From Legionellaceae bacterium (GTDB taxonomy: Bacteria > Pseudomonadota > Gammaproteobacteria > Legionellales > Legionellaceae): a DNA stretch of 9,833 bases. The notes under the pieces were generated by a model, which was given only the letters and a program-made list of their open reading frames with translations, did not search any database and had not been told where the DNA came from. Shown here in pieces: positions 1-6,438 of the stretch. The DNA lies in NCBI GenBank assembly GCA_947504795.1, contig CANNJG010000057.1:1-9833 (forward strand). The letters run 5' to 3'. Positions within the stretch are counted from its first letter, which is position 1. Every line of letters starts with the position of its first letter. The position numbers and the translations under genes were made by a program.

Positions 1-7
1 AGGTAAA

Positions 8-484
8 TCAATCTTTTTTGTTTTGTGCGCGTTGTAAGCTTTCGTATACCTCTGCGACATGCCCTGGAACCCGCACCCCTCTCCACACCGCGGTTACCCT
101 CCCTTCTGGATTGATTAAAAACGTACTGCGCTCAATTCCACGAACTTGTTTACCATACATCGACTTTAACTTGATGACGTCGAACGCCTGACACAACGCT
201 TCGTCTGGGTCACTCACTAATTCAAAAGGAAAGTGTTGTTTTTCCTTAAAGGTTTCATGAGACTTGACGCTATCGCGTGAAATCCCAAGTATGTGGGTAT
301 TTGCGGCTGCAAATGTCGCATAATGATCCCGAAAGTCACAGCCTTCCAACGTGCACCCTGGGGTGGCATCTTTCGGATAAAAATACAACACTAACCACTG
401 GCCCAAATAATCCTGAGAAGACGTCTGCAGTCCGTTTGTGCCCTGAAATGAAATAAAAGGTACTTTATCACCTATCGCTAACAT
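8..484 (-). CDS. bcp: Bcp/PrxQ-type thioredoxin-dependent peroxiredoxin
   Basis: Cytoplasmic thiol peroxidase that reduces hydrogen peroxide and organic hydroperoxides using thioredoxin. The 158-residue length is normal for the family. The active-site block PKDATPGCTLEGCDFRD spans residues 37-53: Cys44 is the expected peroxidatic cysteine and Cys49, five residues on, the resolving cysteine of the atypical 2-Cys Bcp subclass. Thr41 and Pro42 precede it, and the conserved active-site arginine is Arg119 in GIERSTFLI. The ATG at 482-484 has an AAGGAG ribosome site (490-495) that overlaps the stop codon of the upstream TrpR-like gene, so translation is probably coupled. It is the last visible gene of a reverse-strand unit with the permease and regulator. 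The stop is TGA at 8-10, and nothing can be said about what lies beyond. Family assignment is secure; the link to the permease is only by position. Confidence 0.95.
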   Translation of the reverse strand: MLAIGDKVPFISFQGTNGLQTSSQDYLGQWLVLYFYPKDATPGCTLEGCDFRDHYATFAAANTHILGISRDSVKSHETFKEKQHFPFELVSDPDEALCQAFDVIKLKSMYGKQVRGIERSTFLINPEGRVTAVWRGVRVPGHVAEVYESLQRAQNKKD

Positions 485-489
485 ATGTG

Positions 490-495
490 CTCCTT
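490..495 (-). promoter_or_regulatory. Ribosome binding site of bcp overlapping the upstream stop
   Basis: AAGGAG on the reverse strand lies 5 bases before the bcp ATG. It shares bases with the TAA stop (494-496) of the TrpR-like gene. This fixes the bcp start and implies translational coupling. Confidence 0.8.
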
Positions 496-787
496 ATTTA
501 GTCTCAGTTCTATCCGCTATTAAGGTATATCCGCCATTGCCCAAATTCATGCTTCTCGCTACACGCGTGATCGTGGCAAGACTGACGCCGGTCCGATCTT
601 GAATCACTCGGTAGGATACGCCCTCCCGCAATAACATCACCACTTGCCAACGATCCGCCATTGCTTCGAGCTCTGAGGGGGTACACAGATCCATAAAAAA
701 ATCCAATCCTTCTTGTTCATTACGAATGCGCCCTATTGCGCATATCAATGCATTAATCTTCGGTGCTTCATTGCGTTTTTTAGTCAT
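494..787 (-). CDS. TrpR/YerC-YecD family DNA-binding regulator
   Basis: Small all-helical transcription factor related to the tryptophan repressor, 97 residues from the ATG at 785-787. A TTG codon directly before it would add one residue; a GAGAAG motif (797-802) can serve either start. The helix-turn-helix is at about residues 57-81, with ATITR at 71-75 matching the recognition-helix motif of TrpR, followed by the family-type GNGGY segment (83-87). Against E. coli TrpR from memory, Thr36, Arg46, Arg75 and Ser79 fall at the positions of tryptophan-contacting Thr44, Arg54, Arg84 and Ser88, allowing one single-residue gap. It lies 37 bases after the amino acid permease and abuts bcp, so it may control its own unit in response to an amino acid. 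The family is clear; ligand and targets are inference. Confidence 0.88.
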   Translation of the reverse strand: MTKKRNEAPKINALICAIGRIRNEQEGLDFFMDLCTPSELEAMADRWQVVMLLREGVSYRVIQDRTGVSLATITRVARSMNLGNGGYTLIADRTETK

Positions 788-824
788 CAAAATAATCTTC
801 TCATCACGAATATAGTCCTATCAC

Positions 825-2381
825 TTACGCAGACAACTCTGCCAAATTCCCCACCATACCCTCTTTCGAGCTTCGTGGCATCCAAACTTGCGATAGATGT
901 AACATCGCCACGCTAAAAGGCAGGATACAGAGCGTATCCATTGGAAAAGACAATGCGCCATTCCCACCGAAAGAACCGAAATAGGAAATCAATCCCAACA
1001 CACCCATGTATAAAACGAACCAAATGACCGATTTATCACATGATAACAAGGCTGTGCGATGATAGGCCAAACACACGATAAGACCCACTACTAATGCAAT
1101 ATCTAACTTCCAGAGCACCGAAAACCCACACCAGTACAACATTAAGTTGCACACATAAAATGCAATGTGCGATATGAATTGACTGTAAGCTAATTTAAAC
1201 GGTCTATGAACATCAGGTTGCAATCTGCGCATAGCTAGGAGACAAATAGGTCCGATGCCATACGACAGAATGCTTGCGGAAGATAAAAATGCAACCAGCT
1301 TTTGCCACCCTGAAAAGGGTAAAAACGCCAGAATTCCCAGTAAAAAGTTGGCGTATAACGTTACGTAAGGAATGCCGTGACGATTCACTTTCAAAAACAC
1401 TTTGGGTAAATGATTATTCAATGCCATACCATATACAATGCGGGATGTGGCCGCGGTATACACCAATGTCGTGCCAAAAGGTGATAACATGGCATCTATC
1501 ATTAATAACGTCGCCACAAAGCCCAGCCCGAGTAACAAGGTTAAGCCAACCAAAGGACCGCTGTCTCCTGGATAGGACAATGCTTGCCAACCATGCGCTA
1601 AATATTGCTGTGGAATCGCTACGATAAAACTAAACTCCAACATAAAATACAACACGAAACCAATCAATACCGCCCCCAAAATAGCAATGGGGATATTCCG
1701 TTGTGGATTTTTGACTTCGCCCGCTAACATCAATCCATTCTGAAATCCGGTAAACGCAAACGCAACGCCGCCCGCCGATAAGGCTGTGAATATCTGAACC
1801 CAGCTCTGTTTATCAGTTAGACAGATGTGAATATTCGAAAACGACGAAGCGTGTTGAATCAAAGCAACAATCGCGATGGTAGGCAAAATAAACTTTAAAA
1901 TGCTCGCATATTTATTACATTCCGCTAATAGTTTAATCCCATAAGAATTCAACACGACGACACATAACATGAGGCTTATAGCAACCGCGTAACCATAGCC
2001 CGACAAGGTTAAACTGTTTGTAGTCGTATCAATTAAACCTGGAAAAAAATGACTGCCATATTGAAGAATCGCTTGAATTTCGATGGGTGTCATGACCACA
2101 TAAGATAGCCATGAGGTCCATGCAAACAAAAAACCAACTTCTCGACCGTGCGTATAGGTTGGATAATTCGACATTCCACCAGACACCGGAAACATCGTTC
2201 CGAGTTCACACAAGGGTAATGCGATAAATAACATAAAAATCGCTGCAATCACCCAACTGACCAGCGCATTACTCCCTGCCATTTGCGCGCTAATATAAGG
2301 ACTGAATAACCATCCGGAGCCAATCATACCCCCGGCCGATGCGACAAGAATATTTTTAGTAGAGATATCGCGTTTTAGCAT
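825..2381 (-). CDS. APC superfamily amino acid permease
   Basis: Inner-membrane amino acid transporter of the amino acid-polyamine-organocation superfamily, 518 residues, within the family range, with about 12 hydrophobic segments. The first membrane helix carries the broken-helix motif GGMIGSGW (residues 17-24), typical of substrate binding in this fold. FAFTGFQ (208-214), followed by GEVKNPQRNIP (221-231), is the characteristic helix 6 and following loop. A short polar tail ends the protein. The ATG at 2379-2381 has an AAAGGAA ribosome site about 8 bases upstream. It is the first gene of a reverse-strand unit with a TrpR-like regulator and bcp. The regulator next door makes an aromatic amino acid, perhaps tryptophan, a reasonable guess, but nothing in the sequence fixes the substrate. 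Antiport or proton symport are both possible. Confidence 0.92.
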   Translation of the reverse strand: MLKRDISTKNILVASAGGMIGSGWLFSPYISAQMAGSNALVSWVIAAIFMLFIALPLCELGTMFPVSGGMSNYPTYTHGREVGFLFAWTSWLSYVVMTPIEIQAILQYGSHFFPGLIDTTTNSLTLSGYGYAVAISLMLCVVVLNSYGIKLLAECNKYASILKFILPTIAIVALIQHASSFSNIHICLTDKQSWVQIFTALSAGGVAFAFTGFQNGLMLAGEVKNPQRNIPIAILGAVLIGFVLYFMLEFSFIVAIPQQYLAHGWQALSYPGDSGPLVGLTLLLGLGFVATLLMIDAMLSPFGTTLVYTAATSRIVYGMALNNHLPKVFLKVNRHGIPYVTLYANFLLGILAFLPFSGWQKLVAFLSSASILSYGIGPICLLAMRRLQPDVHRPFKLAYSQFISHIAFYVCNLMLYWCGFSVLWKLDIALVVGLIVCLAYHRTALLSCDKSVIWFVLYMGVLGLISYFGSFGGNGALSFPMDTLCILPFSVAMLHLSQVWMPRSSKEGMVGNLAELSA

Positions 2382-2412
2382 TCAACAGTTCCTTTCACGC
2401 CATACTACGAGT

Positions 2413-2431
2413 TGATTAACCGAATTAATCA
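2413..2431. promoter_or_regulatory. 7-bp inverted repeat, possible operator of the permease operon
   Basis: TGATTAA and TTAATCA flank a 5-base spacer, centred about 40 bases upstream of the permease ATG. On the reverse strand a TATGAT hexamer (2428-2433), a plausible -10 element, overlaps the right arm; no good -35 is visible. A dimeric regulator bound here would cover the promoter, and the TrpR-like product of the same unit is an obvious candidate. The site does not resemble the CTAG-based E. coli trp operator. Confidence 0.4.
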
Positions 2432-2514
2432 TACCGCGCTCATAAGGTTATTACTAGATTGCACTCGCGCGCTGGATCCAGGACTTTCGCAATGATATCA
2501 ATCAAAAAAGTGAT

Positions 2515-2540
2515 TGGCGCTTGTTAAGATACAAGCGCCA
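2515..2540 (-). terminator. Strong hairpin, terminator-like on the reverse strand
   Basis: A perfect 10-bp stem (TGGCGCTTGT with ACAAGCGCCA) encloses a 6-base loop. Read leftward it is followed after five bases by a run of six T, as in an intrinsic terminator. Its position is odd: it lies between divergent genes, upstream of both, with no visible gene that would end here. It could block leftward antisense or spurious transcription, act in a leader if a permease promoter lies further right, or be a bound DNA site. The structure is certain; the role is not. Confidence 0.5.
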
Positions 2541-2580
2541 CATTGACATTTTAACTCATATGGTTTAGTGTCCTGACAAT

Positions 2581-2608
2581 TTGATCGGTACCTTAATCTT
2601 GGTATGCT
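2581..2608 (+). promoter_or_regulatory. Probable ileS promoter (extended -10)
   Basis: TTGATC (2581-2586) and TATGCT (2603-2608) are separated by 16 bases, and TGG immediately before the -10 supplies an extended -10 motif. Transcription would start near 2615, giving a very short leader before the ribosome site AAAAAGG and the ATG at 2633. A better -35 match, TTGACA at 2543-2548, lacks a convincing -10 at normal spacing. Assigned by pattern only. Confidence 0.5.
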
Positions 2609-2632
2609 CTCTTACACAAAAAGGTTCTAGAC

Positions 2633-5449
2633 ATGGAAAATTATAAACAAACCCTGCATCTTCCTGTCACTGATTTCCCCATGCGCGGCAACCTTGCAGA
2701 AAACGAACCTAAACGCTTGCAGCGGTGGACATTAGACAAACTATACGAACAAATGCTGGCTAGCAAACCTGCAGACAAGCTTTTTATCCTGCATGACGGT
2801 CCCCCTTATGCGAATGGAAATATTCACCTCGGTCATGCCCTCAATAAAGTCATTAAAGATATCATTATCAAATCTAAAACTTTATCTGGCTTTCATACCC
2901 CTTATGTTCCCGGTTGGGATTGCCATGGCTTGCCTATTGAATTAAAGGTCGAGAAAAAATTAGGTATGACGGCGGATAAAAATAATCCATATCAATTTCA
3001 ACAAGCATGCCGCGCCTATGCAACTGAACAAGTAGCTTTGCAAAAAGCAGATTTTAGACGATTAGGCATTATGGGTGACTGGGATAATCCTTACCTAACG
3101 ATGGATCCTAATATTGAGGCAGAAAACATCCTAATCTTGTCGAAGTTATTAGAGAAAGGCTATATTGTTCGTGGTAATAAACCTGTCAATTGGTGCACCA
3201 GTTGTGGTTCTTCTTTAGCTGAGGCAGAAGTCGAATATGCAGATATCATCTCTACGTCGGTCTACGTGAAATTTGCGGTGGCGCATCCAGACTCCGTTTA
3301 TAAAAAACTTCATCTGCCCCCACGCAGCGGGCCTTTGTCTATCGTAATTTGGACAACCACTATTTGGACTTTGCCGGCCAATAAAGCTGTTGCAGTGCAT
3401 CCAGAGATTGAATATGCTCTGGTTGAATTTGGGGAGAATGCCGAAAAAATCATCGTCGCCAGCCAATTGGCCGATGGGCTAATGCAGAAAAAGCATATCA
3501 CTCATTATCAAGTGCTCGGCATTTGCAAAGGAGGACTTCTAGAATTAGAGTCCGTGCAACATCCTTTTTATCCTGTCACCGTCCCCATCATTTTGGGTGA
3601 CCACGTCACTGCAGAGTCAGGAACAGGCGCCGTCCACACAGCGCCCTCACATGGGCAAGACGATTATATTGTCGGGCAAGCTTATAACCTTGAAGTCAGT
3701 AGTTTATTATCCAGTGAGTGTACCTTTATTCCTGGGACACCGCTTGTCGAGCACCAGAGTATTACAGAAGCTAATCATACGTTACTTCAAGTCCTCTCTG
3801 ATAAAGATGCTCTATTTCTCCGAGAAGAATACGAGCATAGCTACCCGCATTGTTGGCGGCATAATACACCGATTATTTTCAAAGCCACTGCACAATGGTT
3901 TGTCGCTTTAAGCCGCCATCAATTACGTGCCGATCTCGTTGATCAAATCGGACAAGTAGCGTGGGTACCGCAACGTGGCGGGAATCTTCTTAAGATAATG
4001 ACAGAGAAAAGGCCTGATTGGTGCATATCTAGACAGAGAGTCTGGGGTATTCCCATGTGTTTATTTATTCATAAACACACCCAAGATGTCCATCCGAATA
4101 TGGTTGCCCTGATGCAGACTATTGCCGAACAAATCCGCGAATCCGGAATTGAAGCCTGGTGGTCGTTAGATCCCAAACCCCTATTAGGCGACGAGGCAGA
4201 TCAATACGAAAAAGTATTCGATGTCTTAGATGTTTGGTTTGAATCGGGTTGCACTCATTTAAGCGTCATTCAAAAACGCCCGGAATTTCATGGGCAGCGT
4301 TCTGATTTATATTTGGAAGGTATCGATCAATACCGAGGTTGGCTCATGTCATCCCTGGTGTTGTCCACGGCTATCAGTGGACTTGCGCCTTACAAACAAG
4401 TTGTCACCCATGGATTTACTGTCGATAGTACCGGACATAAAATGTCAAAATCTTTGGGTAATGGCATTGAACCCAATGATATCATTAAGGAATACGGTGC
4501 CGATATTTTAAGGTTGTGGGTCGCCTCGACCGAATACACCAAAGAAATGACGTTATCGAAACAGATCCTCCAATCGATTTCAGATATGTATAGACGAATC
4601 CGGAATACCGGGCGTTATATGCTCGCAAGTTTACATGATTTTGACCCGAAAACGGATCTGCTTGCGCCTGAATCTATGTTGGCATTAGATAGATGGGCTG
4701 TGGATGCAGCTCATGCCATGCAACGTACACTTATTGAAGACTATGAGCAGTACCAGTTCCACAAGATTTTAAAACAAATTATGCATTTCTGTTCAATCCA
4801 AATGGGTGCGTTTTATTTTGAAATCATTAAAGATCGCCAGTATACCCTGCAAAGCAACGCCAAAGCACGCCGTAGTAGTCAAACTGCGATTTACCACATC
4901 TTGCAAGCGTTTGTCCGTTGGATTGCACCTATTTTATCCTTTACCGCCGATGAGATCTGGGAGTACCTCCCAGGTGAACATGGACCCTACGTATTTACGG
5001 ATGCGTGGTATACACATTTATTCCCTATGGATGCGCAAACTGCTTTCGATGCCACGTTTTGGAGTTATCTCTTACAAGTCAGAACAGACGTCAACAAAGC
5101 CATTGAAAATGGTCGCAATCTAAAATTATTCGCGCAATCATTAGAAGTTGAAGTGGAACTTTATGTCAAACCCGAAGCGCTCGCTTATTTAGAACGCTTA
5201 AAACAAGAACTCCGCTTTGTGTTTCTGACGTCTGAAGTCACCCTCACCCCGACAGACACCTGGCCAGAAAATGCGTTATCAAGTGACGACGGACACTACG
5301 CTGTTCGTGTGCATAAAACCACTGAAAAAAAATGCGCGCGCTGCTGGCACCATGTTATAGACGTGGGGACTCATCAAGATCATCCGGAAATATGCGGTCG
5401 CTGCGTTGAGAATTTATATGCCGAAGGTGAAAAGCGCTTATTTGTATAA
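2633..5449 (+). CDS. ileS: Isoleucyl-tRNA synthetase
   Basis: Class I aminoacyl-tRNA synthetase that charges tRNA-Ile in the cytoplasm. At 938 residues it has the same length as E. coli IleRS. The HIGH-type motif is HLGH at 65-68 and the KMSKS loop is at 603-607, completing the Rossmann active site. The inserted CP1 editing domain that clears Val-tRNA-Ile carries WTTTIWTLPANKA and GTGAVHTAPSHGQDDY. DVWFESGCTH precedes the second half of the catalytic core. The C-terminal zinc finger is complete, with Cys901, Cys904, Cys921 and Cys924. This is the bacterial-type enzyme (IleS1), not the mupirocin-resistant IleS2 type. The ATG has an AAGG ribosome site 8 bases upstream. In many gammaproteobacteria ileS lies between ribF and lspA; here neither neighbour is present and the gene appears to be transcribed alone. 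Confidence 0.98.
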   Translation: MENYKQTLHLPVTDFPMRGNLAENEPKRLQRWTLDKLYEQMLASKPADKLFILHDGPPYANGNIHLGHALNKVIKDIIIKSKTLSGFHTPYVPGWDCHGLPIELKVEKKLGMTADKNNPYQFQQACRAYATEQVALQKADFRRLGIMGDWDNPYLTMDPNIEAENILILSKLLEKGYIVRGNKPVNWCTSCGSSLAEAEVEYADIISTSVYVKFAVAHPDSVYKKLHLPPRSGPLSIVIWTTTIWTLPANKAVAVHPEIEYALVEFGENAEKIIVASQLADGLMQKKHITHYQVLGICKGGLLELESVQHPFYPVTVPIILGDHVTAESGTGAVHTAPSHGQDDYIVGQAYNLEVSSLLSSECTFIPGTPLVEHQSITEANHTLLQVLSDKDALFLREEYEHSYPHCWRHNTPIIFKATAQWFVALSRHQLRADLVDQIGQVAWVPQRGGNLLKIMTEKRPDWCISRQRVWGIPMCLFIHKHTQDVHPNMVALMQTIAEQIRESGIEAWWSLDPKPLLGDEADQYEKVFDVLDVWFESGCTHLSVIQKRPEFHGQRSDLYLEGIDQYRGWLMSSLVLSTAISGLAPYKQVVTHGFTVDSTGHKMSKSLGNGIEPNDIIKEYGADILRLWVASTEYTKEMTLSKQILQSISDMYRRIRNTGRYMLASLHDFDPKTDLLAPESMLALDRWAVDAAHAMQRTLIEDYEQYQFHKILKQIMHFCSIQMGAFYFEIIKDRQYTLQSNAKARRSSQTAIYHILQAFVRWIAPILSFTADEIWEYLPGEHGPYVFTDAWYTHLFPMDAQTAFDATFWSYLLQVRTDVNKAIENGRNLKLFAQSLEVEVELYVKPEALAYLERLKQELRFVFLTSEVTLTPTDTWPENALSSDDGHYAVRVHKTTEKKCARCWHHVIDVGTHQDHPEICGRCVENLYAEGEKRLFV

Positions 5450-5452
5450 CCC

Positions 5453-5584
5453 CTTGTGTGATATGCAGATCTGAAACGCCACGACAGACTATGATTTTGT
5501 TGGGCCCTAAGCCCTCATCGTTTAAATGTTCGACAGCAACTTCAGCTCAATAAGCTGCCGTATAGGTTGGGTATATTTTTCATA
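5453..5584. repeat. Imperfect direct repeat, copy A
   Basis: This 132-base segment begins three bases after the ileS stop. It recurs 778 bases downstream as copy B (6231-6364), with 114 of 132 aligned positions identical plus one 2-base gap near the right end. Differences show no three-base periodicity and no shared reading frame is open, so it is probably non-coding. It contains small inverted repeats: CAGCT/AGCTG at 5543-5557 and GGGC/GCCC at 5502-5514. Together the copies bracket the gene at 5621-6040. It could be a dispersed intergenic element, a structured RNA, or the scar of a duplication. Confidence 0.85.
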
Positions 5585-5620
5585 ATCGCAGATCATTATA
5601 AACTTATGCGAGCAACGATT

Positions 5621-6040
5621 TTAAGAAGGTGAACGCTTGCGTTTATCGTCGTTGTTAACCTCTTCTTTTCTTTCGTCCCCAGCGCCTGGCTTGCCTAATG
5701 TACTCATAACGTTGTTTACAGCGCTAAAGACATTAGGTAAACCCCCAGCTCCTGGGGTTTTACCTACCGAGGACATAGCCACCGAGGACATAGCCTTTGC
5801 AGCCTTATCTAATTTTTCTTCTATTGTGGCAGAAATATCACCAAAAATGACCCGTGAGCCCATGCCCACTGCCGTTCCGGCAACCTTAGTAACTGCTTTA
5901 AGAAAGCCCGTCAATTTCTTAAACAGAGCAGTTCCTTCTCCAACAGCAATAGCCGTAACTGTTATTGGCGCAGTTATAATCTGAGCAATACTTTTCACAA
6001 TTTTATCAATCGTTTCGTTTTTACCATCTGTTTCACTCAT
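5621..6040 (-). CDS. Unrecognised small protein with hydrophobic middle and charged tail
   Basis: I do not recognise this protein of 139 residues. The ATG at 6038-6040, preceded by an AGAGAGA purine tract, is preferred; a TTG further upstream (6074-6076) lies inside a palindrome and lacks a ribosome site. Residues about 1-20 are polar (SETDGKNETIDK). Residues 20-65 are rich in Ala, Val, Gly and Thr with scattered Lys, suggesting a membrane-active or amphipathic segment rather than a clean signal peptide. An acidic/basic helix follows (IEEKLDKAAKAM). Next comes a low-complexity part with AMSSV twice in tandem and two PGAG elements (GKTPGAG, GKPGAG). The last 18 residues are almost all charged, ending KRKRSPS. 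It sits alone between the two direct repeats. The opposite strand is also open over most of it, so coding is likely but not certain. Effector, toxin-like peptide or phage moron are all unproven possibilities. Confidence 0.6.
   Translation of the reverse strand: MSETDGKNETIDKIVKSIAQIITAPITVTAIAVGEGTALFKKLTGFLKAVTKVAGTAVGMGSRVIFGDISATIEEKLDKAAKAMSSVAMSSVGKTPGAGGLPNVFSAVNNVMSTLGKPGAGDERKEEVNNDDKRKRSPS
5766..5795. repeat. Perfect 15-bp tandem duplication inside the unrecognised gene
   Basis: The unit ACCGAGGACATAGCC occurs twice with no mismatch. It keeps the reading frame and encodes AMSSV-AMSSV on the reverse strand. The identity of the copies points to a recent slippage event. Confidence 0.9.
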
Positions 6041-6065
6041 GATGTCTCTCTGTTTAAAAAGGAAA

Positions 6066-6082
6066 CTATACTTCAAGTATAG
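6066..6082. promoter_or_regulatory. Palindrome at the promoter of the unrecognised gene
   Basis: CTATACT and AGTATAG form a perfect 7-bp inverted repeat around a 3-base centre, 26 bases upstream of the preferred ATG. On the reverse strand both arms read as -10-like hexamers (TATACT, TATAGT), so a protein bound here would mask the promoter. No clear -35 is visible. Confidence 0.4.
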
Positions 6083-6230
6083 CAGAGTTTTTATCTGAGG
6101 GTGTCCGGAAGGGAAGGGGCAGGTCCTTCAATTTTATTTAGTGATGAGGCATCAGGCAGGCGCCCAGATGAAAGATTTCAAAGAAGTTTGTTCTTTTTGT
6201 TTGAATAATAGACACCTATCAACAGCAAGA

Positions 6231-6364
6231 CTTTTGTGACGTGCAGATCTCAAACGCCAAGACAGACTATCATTTTATTGCACCCTAAGCTGTCATCGTT
6301 TAAATGGTCGACATCAACTTCAGCTCAATAAACTGCGATATAGATTGAGTAGATATTTTTCATA
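6231..6364. repeat. Imperfect direct repeat, copy B
   Basis: Second copy of the element at 5453-5584, in the same orientation, 134 bases long with a 2-base insertion near its right end. It lies between the unrecognised gene and the end of the YcaR-like gene. Several of the 18 substitutions relative to copy A preserve short potential base pairs, for example 6281/6292 and 6282/6291. The CAGCT/AGCTG hairpin of copy A is weakened here to CAGCT/AACTG. Confidence 0.85.
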
Positions 6365-6438
6365 GAATGATTCTGCTGAATACAAAGCAGAGCTGGTTTC
6401 AAGAAATGCGCCCAGTTTGAATAGGTAACCAGGGCCTA

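Larger units (their letters stand above)
6041..6438. other. Gene-free stretch upstream of the unrecognised gene
   Basis: No convincing gene lies here. From left to right it holds a leader with purine-rich ribosome site, a 17-base palindrome (6066-6082), a G-rich segment (6101-6123) with GAAGG/CCTTC arms, a TGATG/CATCA hairpin (6142-6154), repeat copy B (6231-6364), and a small TCTGCT/AGCAGA hairpin (6372-6391). The last could be a weak terminator for the reverse-strand operon ending at 6439, but it lacks a T run. A forward open frame of 31 codons at 6144 has no ribosome site. Confidence 0.6.

Noticed and set aside
1274..1627. Forward open frame within the permease gene
   Set aside because: Shadow of a well-supported membrane protein gene on the other strand, with no family features.
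2451..2460. TACTAG resembling half of an E. coli trp operator
   Set aside because: The second half-site is missing; a 6-base match is too short.
5526..5540. GTTCGA motif in repeat A suggesting a tRNA T-arm
   Set aside because: Flanking bases do not form the 5-bp T stem, copy B has GGTCGA, and no acceptor or anticodon arm fits.
5739..5763. Stem of about nine pairs with a T run on the forward strand
   Set aside because: It lies inside the unknown gene and arises from Gly/Pro codons; no forward gene would end there.
5637..5984. Forward-strand open frame of 115 codons opposite the unknown gene, with AAGAAGG before a TTG
   Set aside because: Start codon is weak. The reverse-strand product has a more natural mix of charged helical segments, a better start and a promoter-like palindrome. 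It cannot be fully excluded.
6144..6239. Forward 31-codon frame with a CSFC motif
   Set aside because: No ribosome site, and it runs into repeat copy B; probably chance.
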